A stretch of DNA of 6,707 nt from an uncultured Paracoccaceae bacterium (GTDB taxonomy: Bacteria > Pseudomonadota > Alphaproteobacteria > Rhodobacterales > Rhodobacteraceae), in contig CAJXHQ010000178.1 of the NCBI GenBank assembly GCA_913054485.1, positions 1 through 6,707 on the forward strand. The letters run 5' to 3'. A model generated the notes under the pieces. It made no database searches and had not been told where the DNA came from. It saw nothing but the letters and a program-made list of their open reading frames with translations. Positions 1 through 5,953 of the stretch are shown here, piece by piece; positions within the stretch are counted from its first letter, which is position 1; every line of letters starts with the position of its first letter. Position numbers and translations under genes: made by a program.

Positions 1-204
1 GATGGTGCCCCGGTTCATACCGTAGACAGGCGCCGCCAGATTCATGGTCCGGTGCAGTGTGCGCAGCATGAAGCCGTCACCGCCCAGGGCCACAATCACA
101 TCGGCCTCCTCCGGGGCAGCCTGGCCGTGAAGGTCCACAAGGCGCTGCAAGGCCTCCTGCGCGACCGGTGCCCGGCTGGCCAAAAAGGCGATTCTCATGT
201 TCAT
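1..204 (-). CDS. nadK: NAD kinase, N-terminal part (gene runs off the left edge)
   Basis: NAD kinase phosphorylates NAD to NADP in the cytoplasm. Only the first 68 codons are present; the gene continues past base 1. The translation begins MNMRIAFLASRAP. It carries the family signature GGDGFML at residues 41-47, whose Asp43 matches the conserved catalytic Asp of NAD kinases, and YGMNRGT at residues 61-67, which normally sits about 20 residues later, as it does here. Two in-frame ATGs lie two codons apart, at 204 and 198. I chose 204 because a GGAA lies about 10 nt upstream of it and about 16 nt upstream of the other, but MRIAFLAS from 198 is also reasonable. The gene is divergent from glyA, with about 180 bp between the starts. 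The family assignment is secure; the start is not. Confidence 0.93.
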   Translation of the reverse strand, partial: MNMRIAFLASRAPVAQEALQRLVDLHGQAAPEEADVIVALGGDGFMLRTLHRTMNLAAPVYGMNRGTI

Positions 205-323
205 GCCACGTGTTTCCGGTGTTACACATCCCGTTCCGAAACAAGCACAGCTTCTCCGCAAAGGCCAGAGGTGCCGCTCTGCCGCGCAGTTTTGCCGCTT
301 TACAGGGTTTAAGCCGGCCCCCG

Positions 324-337
324 TTTCCGATAGGAAA
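324..337. repeat. Small inverted repeat in the nadK-glyA intergenic region
   Basis: TTTCC and GGAAA form perfect 5-bp arms around the 4-nt loop GATA. The repeat lies about 48 nt upstream of the glyA start in the 180-bp divergent spacer. It could be a short hairpin in the glyA leader or half of an operator. Arms this short arise by chance, and I could not identify a convincing -35/-10 pair for either gene here. Confidence 0.3.
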
Positions 338-384
338 TCCGCCATTGCCCCAGCAACCAATGACCAATGCGACGGAGCCACTCT

Positions 385-1680
385 ATGAGCGCGACAACCC
401 GTGACCCCGGATTCTTCACCCAGCCCCTCGCCGAGCGCGACCCGGAGCTGGCAGCCGCCATCAAGGACGAACTCGGCCGCCAGCGCGACGAGATCGAACT
501 GATCGCGTCCGAAAACATCGTCTCTGCCGCCGTGATGGAAGCGCAGGGCTCGGTGCTGACCAACAAATACGCCGAAGGCTACCCGGGCCGCCGCTACTAT
601 GGCGGCTGCCAGTATGTGGACGTGGCCGAGAACCTGGCCATCGACCGCGCCAAACAGCTGTTCGGCTGTGAATTCGCCAATGTGCAGCCGAACTCCGGCA
701 GCCAGGCCAACCAGGGTGTGTTCCAGGCGCTGCTTCAGCCCGGCGATACCATTCTGGGCATGAACCTCGCCTCCGGCGGTCACCTGACCCATGGTGCCGC
801 GCCGAACCAGTCCGGCAAATGGTTCAACGCTGTTCAGTACGGCGTGCGCAAGGATGACTGCCTGATCGACTATGACGAGGTCGAGGCTCTGGCGGTCGAG
901 CACCAGCCGAAGATGATCATCGCCGGCGGTTCTGCCATCCCGCGTCAGATCGACTTTGCCCGTTTCCGCGAGATTGCCGACAAGGTCGGCGCCTACCTGC
1001 ACGTTGATATGGCCCACTTCGCCGGTCTGGTCGCAGCAGGCGAGCACCCCTCGCCCTTCCCGCACGCCCATGTGGCCACCACCACCACGCATAAGACCCT
1101 GCGCGGCCCGCGCGGCGGCATGATCGTCACCAATGACGCGGCGATCGCCAAGAAAGTGAACTCGGCGATCTTCCCCGGCATTCAGGGCGGCCCGCTGATG
1201 CATGTGATCGCAGGCAAGGCCGCGGCCTTCGGCGAAGCGCTGAAGCCCGAGTTCAAGACCTACCAGAAGCAGGTGCGTGCAAACGCGGTTGCGCTGGCTG
1301 ATCAGCTGATCAAGGGCGGTCTGGACATCGTTACCGGCGGCACCGACACCCATGTGATGCTGGTCGACCTGCGCCCCAAAGGCGTGACCGGCAACATCGT
1401 GGACAAGGCGCTTGGCCGTGCCCATATCACCACCAACAAGAACGGCATCCCGTTTGACCCGGAAAAGCCCACTGTGACCTCGGGCATCCGCCTCGGCACG
1501 CCCGCAGGCACCACCCGCGGCTTCGGCGAAGCGGAATTCCGCGAGATCGCCGATATGATTGTTGAGGTGACCGACGGTCTGGCGGCCAACGGTGAAGACG
1601 GCAACGCGGACGTCGAAGCTGCCGTGCGCGGCAAAGTGGCCGCGCTCTGCGCCCGCTTCCCGCTCTACGACAACCTGTAA
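385..1680 (+). CDS. glyA: Serine hydroxymethyltransferase
   Basis: This PLP enzyme interconverts serine plus tetrahydrofolate with glycine plus 5,10-methylene-tetrahydrofolate, the main source of one-carbon units, in the cytoplasm. The 431-residue product is close to the usual bacterial length (417 in E. coli). Visible signatures are IASEN (40-44), YAEGYPG (62-68), HVDMAHFAG with Asp208 and His211, and [14 protein letters not shown] with the PLP-binding Lys237. These match E. coli Asp200, His203 and Lys229 at a constant offset of 8. I chose the ATG at 385 ([11 protein letters not shown]) over an in-frame ATG at 367 because GGAG at 374-377 sits 7 nt upstream of it and the extra residues MRRSHS are not family-like. 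The gene is intact and monocistronic in appearance: a divergent nadK lies upstream and a strong intrinsic terminator follows the stop codon. Confidence 0.98.
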   Translation: MSATTRDPGFFTQPLAERDPELAAAIKDELGRQRDEIELIASENIVSAAVMEAQGSVLTNKYAEGYPGRRYYGGCQYVDVAENLAIDRAKQLFGCEFANVQPNSGSQANQGVFQALLQPGDTILGMNLASGGHLTHGAAPNQSGKWFNAVQYGVRKDDCLIDYDEVEALAVEHQPKMIIAGGSAIPRQIDFARFREIADKVGAYLHVDMAHFAGLVAAGEHPSPFPHAHVATTTTHKTLRGPRGGMIVTNDAAIAKKVNSAIFPGIQGGPLMHVIAGKAAAFGEALKPEFKTYQKQVRANAVALADQLIKGGLDIVTGGTDTHVMLVDLRPKGVTGNIVDKALGRAHITTNKNGIPFDPEKPTVTSGIRLGTPAGTTRGFGEAEFREIADMIVEVTDGLAANGEDGNADVEAAVRGKVAALCARFPLYDNL

Positions 1681-1702
1681 GCCCTGCTTACCTGACAATC
1701 TG

Positions 1703-1739
1703 CACCCTGCCGCTGGACATGCCCGCGGCAGGGTGTTTT
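1703..1739 (+). terminator. Intrinsic terminator after glyA
   Basis: Perfect 11-bp arms (1703-1713, CACCCTGCCGC; 1725-1735, GCGGCAGGGTG) enclose an 11-nt loop and are followed directly by TTTTC. The structure begins 22 nt after the glyA stop codon. It ends only 10 nt before the kptA start codon, so it should separate glyA from kptA transcription or attenuate read-through. Confidence 0.9.
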
Positions 1740-1749
1740 CGTTCCGGGC

Positions 1750-2283
1750 ATGGACAAAAATGAATTGAAAGCCCGCAGCAAATTCCTCAGCCGCCTTCTG
1801 CGCCACAAGCCGGAAGCTCTGGGGCTGGACATGGATCCGCAGGGCTGGGTTGCCATCGCGCAGATCATTGAGAACTCGAAACAGCCGGTGACCCGTGCGC
1901 AGATCCAAGAGATCGTGCAGGAGAACAGCAAACAGCGTTTCGCCCTGTCCGCGGACGGCTTGCGGATCCGGGCAATTCAGGGCCACTCGGTCGAGGTTGA
2001 CCTGGGCCTGCCCGCCTGCACCCCGCCCGAGTACCTTTATCATGGCACCGCTGAAACCACCCTGCCCGCGATCCGCAGCGAAGGGCTGACCCGGCAGGGC
2101 CGCCACCATGTGCATCTGTCGCCAGATGCAGAAACCGCCCGGGCTGTCGGGACGCGCCATGGCGCGCCTGTGGTGCTGACGGTGAAGGCCGGGCAGATGC
2201 ACGGCGATGGGCATAAGTTCCTGCTGTCCGAAAACGGCGTCTGGCTTTGCGATACGGTGCCGCCTGAGTATCTCGGCTCTTGA
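1750..2283 (+). CDS. kptA: RNA 2'-phosphotransferase (KptA/Tpt1 family)
   Basis: KptA/Tpt1 enzymes transfer an internal RNA 2'-phosphate to NAD, releasing nicotinamide and ADP-ribose 1'',2''-cyclic phosphate. In fungi this finishes tRNA splicing; the bacterial substrate is not settled. The 177-residue product has the full family pattern: SKFLSRLLRHKP at 10-21 with the Arg18-His19 pair, KQRF at 61-64, IRAIQGHS at 73-80, LYHGT at 96-100, RHHVHLS at 118-124, GTRHGAPVVL at 134-143 and NGVWLCDTVPPEYLG near the end. By comparison with characterised Tpt1 proteins, Arg18, His19, Arg63 and Arg118 are the likely catalytic set; this mapping is from memory. The protein appears intact. ATG 1750 is the only upstream in-frame start I find, but it has no clear Shine-Dalgarno and follows the glyA terminator by 10 nt, suggesting low or separately driven expression. 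Confidence 0.95.
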   Translation: MDKNELKARSKFLSRLLRHKPEALGLDMDPQGWVAIAQIIENSKQPVTRAQIQEIVQENSKQRFALSADGLRIRAIQGHSVEVDLGLPACTPPEYLYHGTAETTLPAIRSEGLTRQGRHHVHLSPDAETARAVGTRHGAPVVLTVKAGQMHGDGHKFLLSENGVWLCDTVPPEYLGS

Positions 2284-2306
2284 GGCGCTGAGAGTCCGCC
2301 CCCGCT

Positions 2307-2324
2307 GCGGCACCGCGGTGCTGC
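2307..2324. repeat. GC-rich palindrome downstream of kptA
   Basis: The core GCACCGCGGTGC (2310-2321) is a perfect 12-bp palindrome. It extends by three more pairs on each side, one of them a G-T wobble. It starts about 23 nt after the kptA stop codon. There is no following T-run, so it is not a canonical intrinsic terminator, although an RNA hairpin could protect the kptA 3' end. The 234-bp spacer (2284-2517) also has an 8-bp inverted repeat, CGGGGGTC at 2373-2380 with GACCCCCG at 2440-2447, and a 10-bp direct repeat, TTGGCGGCAG at 2341-2350 and 2453-2462. I see no convincing promoter or small ORF in it. Confidence 0.4.
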
Positions 2325-2517
2325 CTCCCTCCCGCGGTCTTTGGCGGCAGCAACCTGGCCGTCCGCGGCTGGCGGGGGTCGCTAAAAATCGAAACACCCG
2401 GAAAACCCAGGTTAACGGAATCGCTTTAGGATCAGCGCAGACCCCCGTGCCCTTGGCGGCAGACGCAGCCAGCCGCAGCACCGGCCTGTTTGTGCACATT
2501 ATCTGGAGTATCCGGCC

Positions 2518-3417
2518 ATGTTCGCGCCCCTCAGAAGATCACTGACCGCAGCCGTCCTTTTTGCTGGGCTTATCCTTGCCCCAGCCGCCCAGGCGCGCAT
2601 GCTGGTCATCGGCACTATCAGCGACGAGCCAATCAAGGAAACCCGGACCTTCCTGCCCTTTGCCCGCCACCTCGCCGGTCAGCTGTCCGGCGAAGGCTTT
2701 ACCGGCGGCGACGTCCGGATCGCGCGTGATATCAGCCATATGGCAAGGCTGCTGCAGACGGGGAAGGTCGACATTTACATCGACAGCCCCCTTGTTGCGC
2801 TCGCCGTGGGTCAGCAAAGCGGCAGCCGGCTGATCGCCCGCCGCTGGAAAAAGGGCATTGCCGAATACCATTCAGTCATTTTTGCCCGAAAAGACAGCGG
2901 CATAGGGTCGCTTGACGACCTCGCCGGAAAGGTTTTGGCTTTTGAGGAAGGGTTTTCCTCCAGCGGCTACCTGCTGCCACGCCTCTCCCTTGCGGAAAAC
3001 GGCGTCAGCCTGACGGAGCTGGACAGCCCAAGGGCCGCGCGGCCAGCATCAGAAACAGGCTATGTCTTCTCCGGCGATGACGAGAACACCATTGTCTGGG
3101 TGCTGCATGGGCTGGTAGATGCCGGAGCGATGTCGCTGAACGGGCTCAAGAAACGGGCTGGCAGCGATTTTGAATCGCTAACGCTGATTGCCCAGACAGG
3201 GGCGGTTCCGCGCCATGTGGTCAGCGTCGCGCCGCAAACCCCTGCGGCGCTGGAGACGGCGGTGCAAAATGCGCTGCTGCAAATGGACCAAAACAGCGAA
3301 GGTGCCGCAGTGCTGAAAAGTTTTGAAAGGACCACCAAGTTCGACAGGATCCCGCCGCACACCCAGAAAATGCTGGAGCAGTTTCAGGCTCCGGTCACTG
3401 CGCTGATTGGCGGCTGA
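2518..3417 (+). CDS. Secreted PhnD-type phosphate/phosphonate-binding protein
   Basis: This is a periplasmic solute-binding protein of the PhnD-like family (phosphate, phosphite or phosphonate binding), 299 residues. It starts with a signal peptide: Arg6-Arg7, a hydrophobic core at about 9-21, and a likely cleavage after AQA at 26. The mature protein begins with a beta strand and SDEPIKE (35-41). It then shows ARDISHMARLL (69-79), KVDIYIDSP (83-91), RRWKKGIAEYHSVIF (108-122), RKDSGI (124-129), LDDLAGKVLAFEE (132-144) and SSSGYLLP (147-154), the usual two-lobe order. GGAG at 2505-2508 supports ATG 2518. No permease or ATPase gene is adjacent; instead a membrane HAMP protein follows after 1 nt. 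I therefore read it as a ligand-sensing subunit more than an uptake component. The ligand cannot be told from sequence, and phnD would over-specify the function. Confidence 0.9.
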   Translation: MFAPLRRSLTAAVLFAGLILAPAAQARMLVIGTISDEPIKETRTFLPFARHLAGQLSGEGFTGGDVRIARDISHMARLLQTGKVDIYIDSPLVALAVGQQSGSRLIARRWKKGIAEYHSVIFARKDSGIGSLDDLAGKVLAFEEGFSSSGYLLPRLSLAENGVSLTELDSPRAARPASETGYVFSGDDENTIVWVLHGLVDAGAMSLNGLKKRAGSDFESLTLIAQTGAVPRHVVSVAPQTPAALETAVQNALLQMDQNSEGAAVLKSFERTTKFDRIPPHTQKMLEQFQAPVTALIGG

Positions 3418-3418
3418 C

Positions 3419-4162
3419 GTGACCCGCCTGGGTGCCAGCCTGTTCCTGCGCATTGTGCTGATCGTGATTGCGGCCACGGTGGCCGCATCTGTGATCAGCC
3501 TCGCCGCCGGATACAGCGCCTCGGTCGCGGCACAGGAGCGGCACATTGAGGTTTTGGCGAAAACCCTTGGCGAGGCGGCCCTGGAACCGGCCTATGAACT
3601 GGACGTCAAAGCCCTGCGCCAGCTCGCCGCGTCGGTATTGTCCAGCGAAGGCGCGGTCACCGCAATGTTCCTGGACGCGGGCGGGCGGGTGCTGACGGAC
3701 GGGTCCGACGAAAATCCGCTGCGCGGGCAGCAGATAAACCAGCCAACAGCCCGGCACGCCCGGGAGTTCCGCGAATGGGCCACTGCCTCTGGCAAGGGGA
3801 TTGTTCAGACAGCCGGCCCCATTAAGGCCACTGCGGAAACCCATCTCGGCTATGTGGTGCTGGCGTTTTCCACCGACCAGCTCTTCAGCAGCTGGCTGAC
3901 GCTCATGCGCCAGGCGCTGCTGTTCATCGCTGCCTGCGGGGGGCTGGCATGCGGCGCGGCCCTGCTGGTGGCCAGGCGGTTCACCCGGCCGATTGATCAG
4001 CTTGCAGGTTTCGCAGAACAGGCCCGGCAGGGCACCGGCACGCAACGGGTGCCTGATTTCGGCCCCGGCGATATCGGCAAAGTGGCCGCTGCGATCTCAG
4101 AGGTTCTGGAACAGCCGCAAAAACCCAAGTCCCCGCGGCCAAAACTTCCGGAAAATTTCTGA
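3419..4162 (+). CDS. Inner-membrane receptor-like protein with HAMP domain and no output domain
   Basis: This 247-residue protein has the layout of a sensor-protein N-terminal half. Helix TM1 spans about 8-31, a periplasmic domain about 32-160 (with EAALEPAYELD at 52-62 and FLDAGGRVLTDG at 84-95, as in small CHASE/Cache-like sensor domains), and TM2 about 164-185. A HAMP domain covers about 186-232, with the conserved Pro191 (RRFTRPIDQL) and a GDIGKVAAAI second-helix entry at 217-226. It then stops after a short Pro/Lys-rich tail (233-247). No kinase, GGDEF, EAL or methyl-accepting domain follows. I start it at GTG 3419, one base after the stop of the binding-protein gene, with GGCGG at 3409-3413 as ribosome site. 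An in-frame TTG at 3407 would add four residues and overlap that gene. The two genes are almost certainly co-translated. It may signal through a separate partner, or it may have lost its output domain. Confidence 0.8.
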   Translation: MTRLGASLFLRIVLIVIAATVAASVISLAAGYSASVAAQERHIEVLAKTLGEAALEPAYELDVKALRQLAASVLSSEGAVTAMFLDAGGRVLTDGSDENPLRGQQINQPTARHAREFREWATASGKGIVQTAGPIKATAETHLGYVVLAFSTDQLFSSWLTLMRQALLFIAACGGLACGAALLVARRFTRPIDQLAGFAEQARQGTGTQRVPDFGPGDIGKVAAAISEVLEQPQKPKSPRPKLPENF

Positions 4163-4218
4163 ATACCCAACCTCCGCTGCGGTGCCACCGGACCAAAGTC
4201 TCAACTCCTGCCCCCGTG

Positions 4219-4240
4219 GTCCGCTGCCGGGACAGCGGGC
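4219..4240 (+). terminator. Possible weak terminator after the PhnD-like/HAMP unit
   Basis: CCGCTG (4221-4226) and CAGCGG (4233-4238) form a 6-bp stem around a 6-nt loop, extended by a wobble pair and a G-C pair. It is followed by TATTTC, which is only a poor T-run. It lies between the stop of the HAMP gene and the convergent gene that ends at 4245. A separate 7-bp inverted repeat (CGGACCA at 4189-4195, TGGTCCG at 4217-4223) overlaps it. This is the best candidate for ending the unit, but it is weak. Confidence 0.3.
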
Positions 4241-4244
4241 TATT

Positions 4245-4610
4245 TCAGATCAGCCCGCGCCAGCGCATCACCGCAACGGTCAGCGCAAAGACCACGATCA
4301 GCCCGAACGCAATAGTGGCCAGGATATCCAGGATCCGCCCCTTGCGCCGGTCGGCCAGGTCAATGGCCTCCAGATGCGCCTTCACCTCGCGTGCGGCACC
4401 GCGCAGGCGCGGCTCATCCACGGTGAACTGCAGCTTCGGATGCTCCAGCAGCGGCAGCGCATCGGCCAGTGCCATACCCTGTTTGAAGATCCGCCGCGGC
4501 AGGCGGCGGCGGGCTTTTTTCAGCGCATCCGCAAGGGTGCCCGACGCCCGCTCGCGCTGTTTCAGCAGGGCGCGGACTTCCTGGATATCCTCGATAATGC
4601 TCTGCGCCAT
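4245..4610 (-). CDS. Small protein with a C-terminal membrane helix, function unknown
   Basis: I do not recognise this 121-residue protein. Residues 1-30 are predicted helical and charged (MAQSIIEDIQEVRALLKQRE). A strongly basic stretch follows at 31-43 (KKARRRLPRR then IFK). A mixed region leads to LADRRKGR at 85-92 and a single hydrophobic helix at about 95-115, ending with a short basic tail (RWRGLI). This is tail-anchor topology, with most of the protein probably cytoplasmic. The start at 4610 is well supported: the minus strand reads GGGAGG (4618-4623), then 7 nt, then ATG. The frame stays open upstream to about 5006, but that part lies antisense to the hydrolase gene and is not coding. 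It converges on the PhnD-like/HAMP unit and is divergent from the hydrolase gene, so its context gives no functional hint. Confidence 0.8.
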   Translation of the reverse strand: MAQSIIEDIQEVRALLKQRERASGTLADALKKARRRLPRRIFKQGMALADALPLLEHPKLQFTVDEPRLRGAAREVKAHLEAIDLADRRKGRILDILATIAFGLIVVFALTVAVMRWRGLI

Positions 4611-4720
4611 GGGGCAGCCTCCCGGTCCTGTGCAACCAGACCCTAGCGGCGCGGCAACAGAGCCGCAAGCAGCGCCCGCCGCCTCTGGCGCTGCTCCGCC
4701 GGGGCCGCTATCAAGCCTCC

Positions 4721-5479
4721 ATGCTGAACACGATCCTACACGGTGAACCCACCGACCTGCCCCCGCTTCTGATTGCCCACGGCCTCTACGGCTCTGCCCG
4801 CAACTGGGGCGTGATCGCCAAACGCCTGTCGGATGAACGTCAGGTGATCGCGGTGGACATGCGCAACCATGGCTCCAGCCCGCGCGCCGCATCGCATACC
4901 TATGCCGATATGGCCGGAGACCTGGCCGACGTGATCGCGGCCCATGGCGGGCAGATGGACGTTCTGGGGCACTCGATGGGCGGCAAGGCGTCGATGATGC
5001 TGGCACTGAACCATGCGGAGGCGCTGCGTAAACTGGTGGTGGCCGACATTGCCCCGGTGGCCTACGGCCACAGCCAGATCCAGTTCATCGAGGCGATGCG
5101 GAAAGTCGATCTGAACAGCATCAGCCGCCGCTCTGAAGCGCAGGAGCAGCTGGCCGGGGCCGGAGTGGACCCCGCCCTGCAAAGCTTCTTCACCCAGTCG
5201 CTGGATCTGCCCGGAAAACGCTGGCTGCTGAACCTTGATGCGCTGGCGGATCAGATGCCCAACATCATGTCTTTCCCGCAGACCGATGCCGCCTGGCACG
5301 GCAGCGCCCTGTTCCTGTCGGGGGCCGCATCAGACTACGTGCTGCCCGAACACCGGCCACTGGTGAAGGCGCGCTTCCCAAATGCCCGTTTTGCCAAGAT
5401 CCCCGGCGCGGGCCATTGGCTGCACGCCGAGAAACCACGCGAGTTCGAGGCCGCGGTGCGCGCCTTCCTGAACGCCTGA
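4721..5479 (+). CDS. Alpha/beta-fold hydrolase (YbfF-like esterase)
   Basis: This is a 252-residue cytoplasmic serine hydrolase with an intact fold. LLIAHGLYGSARNW at 16-29 holds the oxyanion-region HG motif, and VDMRNHGSS at 45-53 is characteristic of the YbfF group. The nucleophile elbow is GHSMGGK, with Ser85. His232 in GAGHWLH is the catalytic base. The acid is either Asp109 in VVADIAP, 24 residues after the serine as in YbfF, or Asp205 in ASDYVLP, the usual late position. The substrate is not known; enzymes of this group cleave short-chain acyl esters or acyl-CoA in vitro. The ATG at 4721 gives the family's usual N-terminus, but I see no good Shine-Dalgarno before it. Its stop codon is only 4 nt from that of the convergent rhodanese gene, with no terminator between them. 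Confidence 0.92.
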   Translation: MLNTILHGEPTDLPPLLIAHGLYGSARNWGVIAKRLSDERQVIAVDMRNHGSSPRAASHTYADMAGDLADVIAAHGGQMDVLGHSMGGKASMMLALNHAEALRKLVVADIAPVAYGHSQIQFIEAMRKVDLNSISRRSEAQEQLAGAGVDPALQSFFTQSLDLPGKRWLLNLDALADQMPNIMSFPQTDAAWHGSALFLSGAASDYVLPEHRPLVKARFPNARFAKIPGAGHWLHAEKPREFEAAVRAFLNA

Positions 5480-5483
5480 CCGA

Positions 5484-5876
5484 TCACATTCCAGGGTCGA
5501 CCGGCTCGGACACTTTACCGCCGCCCGCAGCCCAGTCTTTCAGCCCGCCGATGTTGTAAACCTCGCCGTAACCCATATCCTTCAGCAGCTTACCTGCAAG
5601 TGCTGCGCGCCCGCCGCTGGCGCAATGCAGCACCACGGGACGGTCAAAGCGCAATTCGGGATCATGGAAAGGCGTGTCCGGATCGGCCCGGAACTCCAGC
5701 ATGCCACGCGGAATATGGTGGCTGCCTGCCGCGCGGCCCGAGGCCTGCAACTCGGGCGCGTCGCGCACATCCAGCAGCAGCGCGCCTTCGGCCACCAGCG
5801 CCTGCGCCTGGTCAATCGTGATCCGCTCCACCGCGTCATTGGCGGCGGCCATCATCTCTTTCACTGTCAGCGGCAT
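5484..5876 (-). CDS. Single-domain rhodanese-like sulfurtransferase
   Basis: This 130-residue protein contains one rhodanese domain. A short N-terminal helix (LTVKEMMAAAND, 3-14) is followed by the usual order: ITIDQAQALV (19-28), LLLDVRD (33-39), AAGSHHIPRGMLEF (49-62) and the active-site loop HCASGGRAAL (84-93) with the persulfide-carrying Cys85. GYGEVYNIGGLKDW follows near the C-terminus. Such proteins move sulfane sulfur from a donor such as thiosulfate or a persulfide to an acceptor. The complete catalytic loop with its cysteine suggests an active enzyme, not a phosphatase-like or inactive homologue. There is no signal peptide, so it should act in the cytoplasm. The start is firm: AAGGAGG (5882-5888) lies 5 nt before ATG 5876. 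A terminator separates it from pobA, so it should be transcribed from its own promoter. Its physiological acceptor is unknown. Confidence 0.93.
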   Translation of the reverse strand: MPLTVKEMMAAANDAVERITIDQAQALVAEGALLLDVRDAPELQASGRAAGSHHIPRGMLEFRADPDTPFHDPELRFDRPVVLHCASGGRAALAGKLLKDMGYGEVYNIGGLKDWAAGGGKVSEPVDPGM

Positions 5877-5900
5877 ATCTGCCTCCTTGAAATTCCCGAA

Positions 5901-5924
5901 AACCTATCTGTTCAACCATAGGTT
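5901..5924. repeat. Inverted repeat upstream of the rhodanese gene, possible operator
   Basis: AACCTAT (5901-5907) and ATAGGTT (5918-5924) are perfect 7-bp arms around a 10-nt spacer. The repeat sits 12 nt upstream of the rhodanese ribosome-binding site and overlaps the possible -10 element described separately. That would suit a repressor or activator site, or an RNA hairpin in the leader. I cannot assign a regulator family. Confidence 0.5.
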
Positions 5925-5944
5925 CGACACCTGCCTCGCGGCAA
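5915..5944 (-). promoter_or_regulatory. Possible promoter of the rhodanese gene
   Basis: On the minus strand, TTGCCG (5944-5939) and TATGGT (5920-5915) are separated by 18 nt. Each matches four of six consensus bases of the housekeeping -35 and -10 elements. The pair lies in the 65-nt space between the pobA terminator and the rhodanese ribosome site, where a promoter for this gene is expected. The match is modest. Confidence 0.3.
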
Positions 5945-5953
5945 GGGGCAAAC

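Noticed and set aside
205..384. Riboswitch (glycine, folate or SAM type) upstream of glyA
   Set aside because: Apart from a 5-bp hairpin I could not recognise the conserved core of any known riboswitch class, and there is no terminator-like stem before the start codon.
1865..2353. 162-residue minus-strand open frame
   Set aside because: It is antisense to kptA, which has complete family motifs. The translation is Arg/Gly/Pro/Ser-rich, as expected for a GC-rich shadow frame.
2518..3417. Naming this gene phnD and inferring a phosphonate uptake operon
   Set aside because: No permease or ATPase gene is next to it and the downstream gene encodes a HAMP membrane protein, so the transporter name would mislead.
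3395..4045. 216-residue minus-strand open frame
   Set aside because: It is antisense to the HAMP protein gene. Its composition is not protein-like and it has no recognisable domain.
3993..4646. 217-residue plus-strand open frame that could be read as a frameshifted output domain of the HAMP protein
   Set aside because: The translation is Pro/Gln/Arg-rich with no H-box, GGDEF or EAL signature. Most of it is antisense to the minus-strand small gene. I see no sign of a frameshifted kinase or cyclase.
4611..5006. Upstream extension of the minus-strand small protein to 253 residues
   Set aside because: The extension is antisense to the intact YbfF-like hydrolase and its Arg/Pro/Ser-rich translation looks non-coding. 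ATG 4610 has a near-ideal ribosome site.
4736..5299. 187-residue minus-strand open frame
   Set aside because: It is the antisense shadow of the alpha/beta hydrolase, whose catalytic residues are all in the plus frame.
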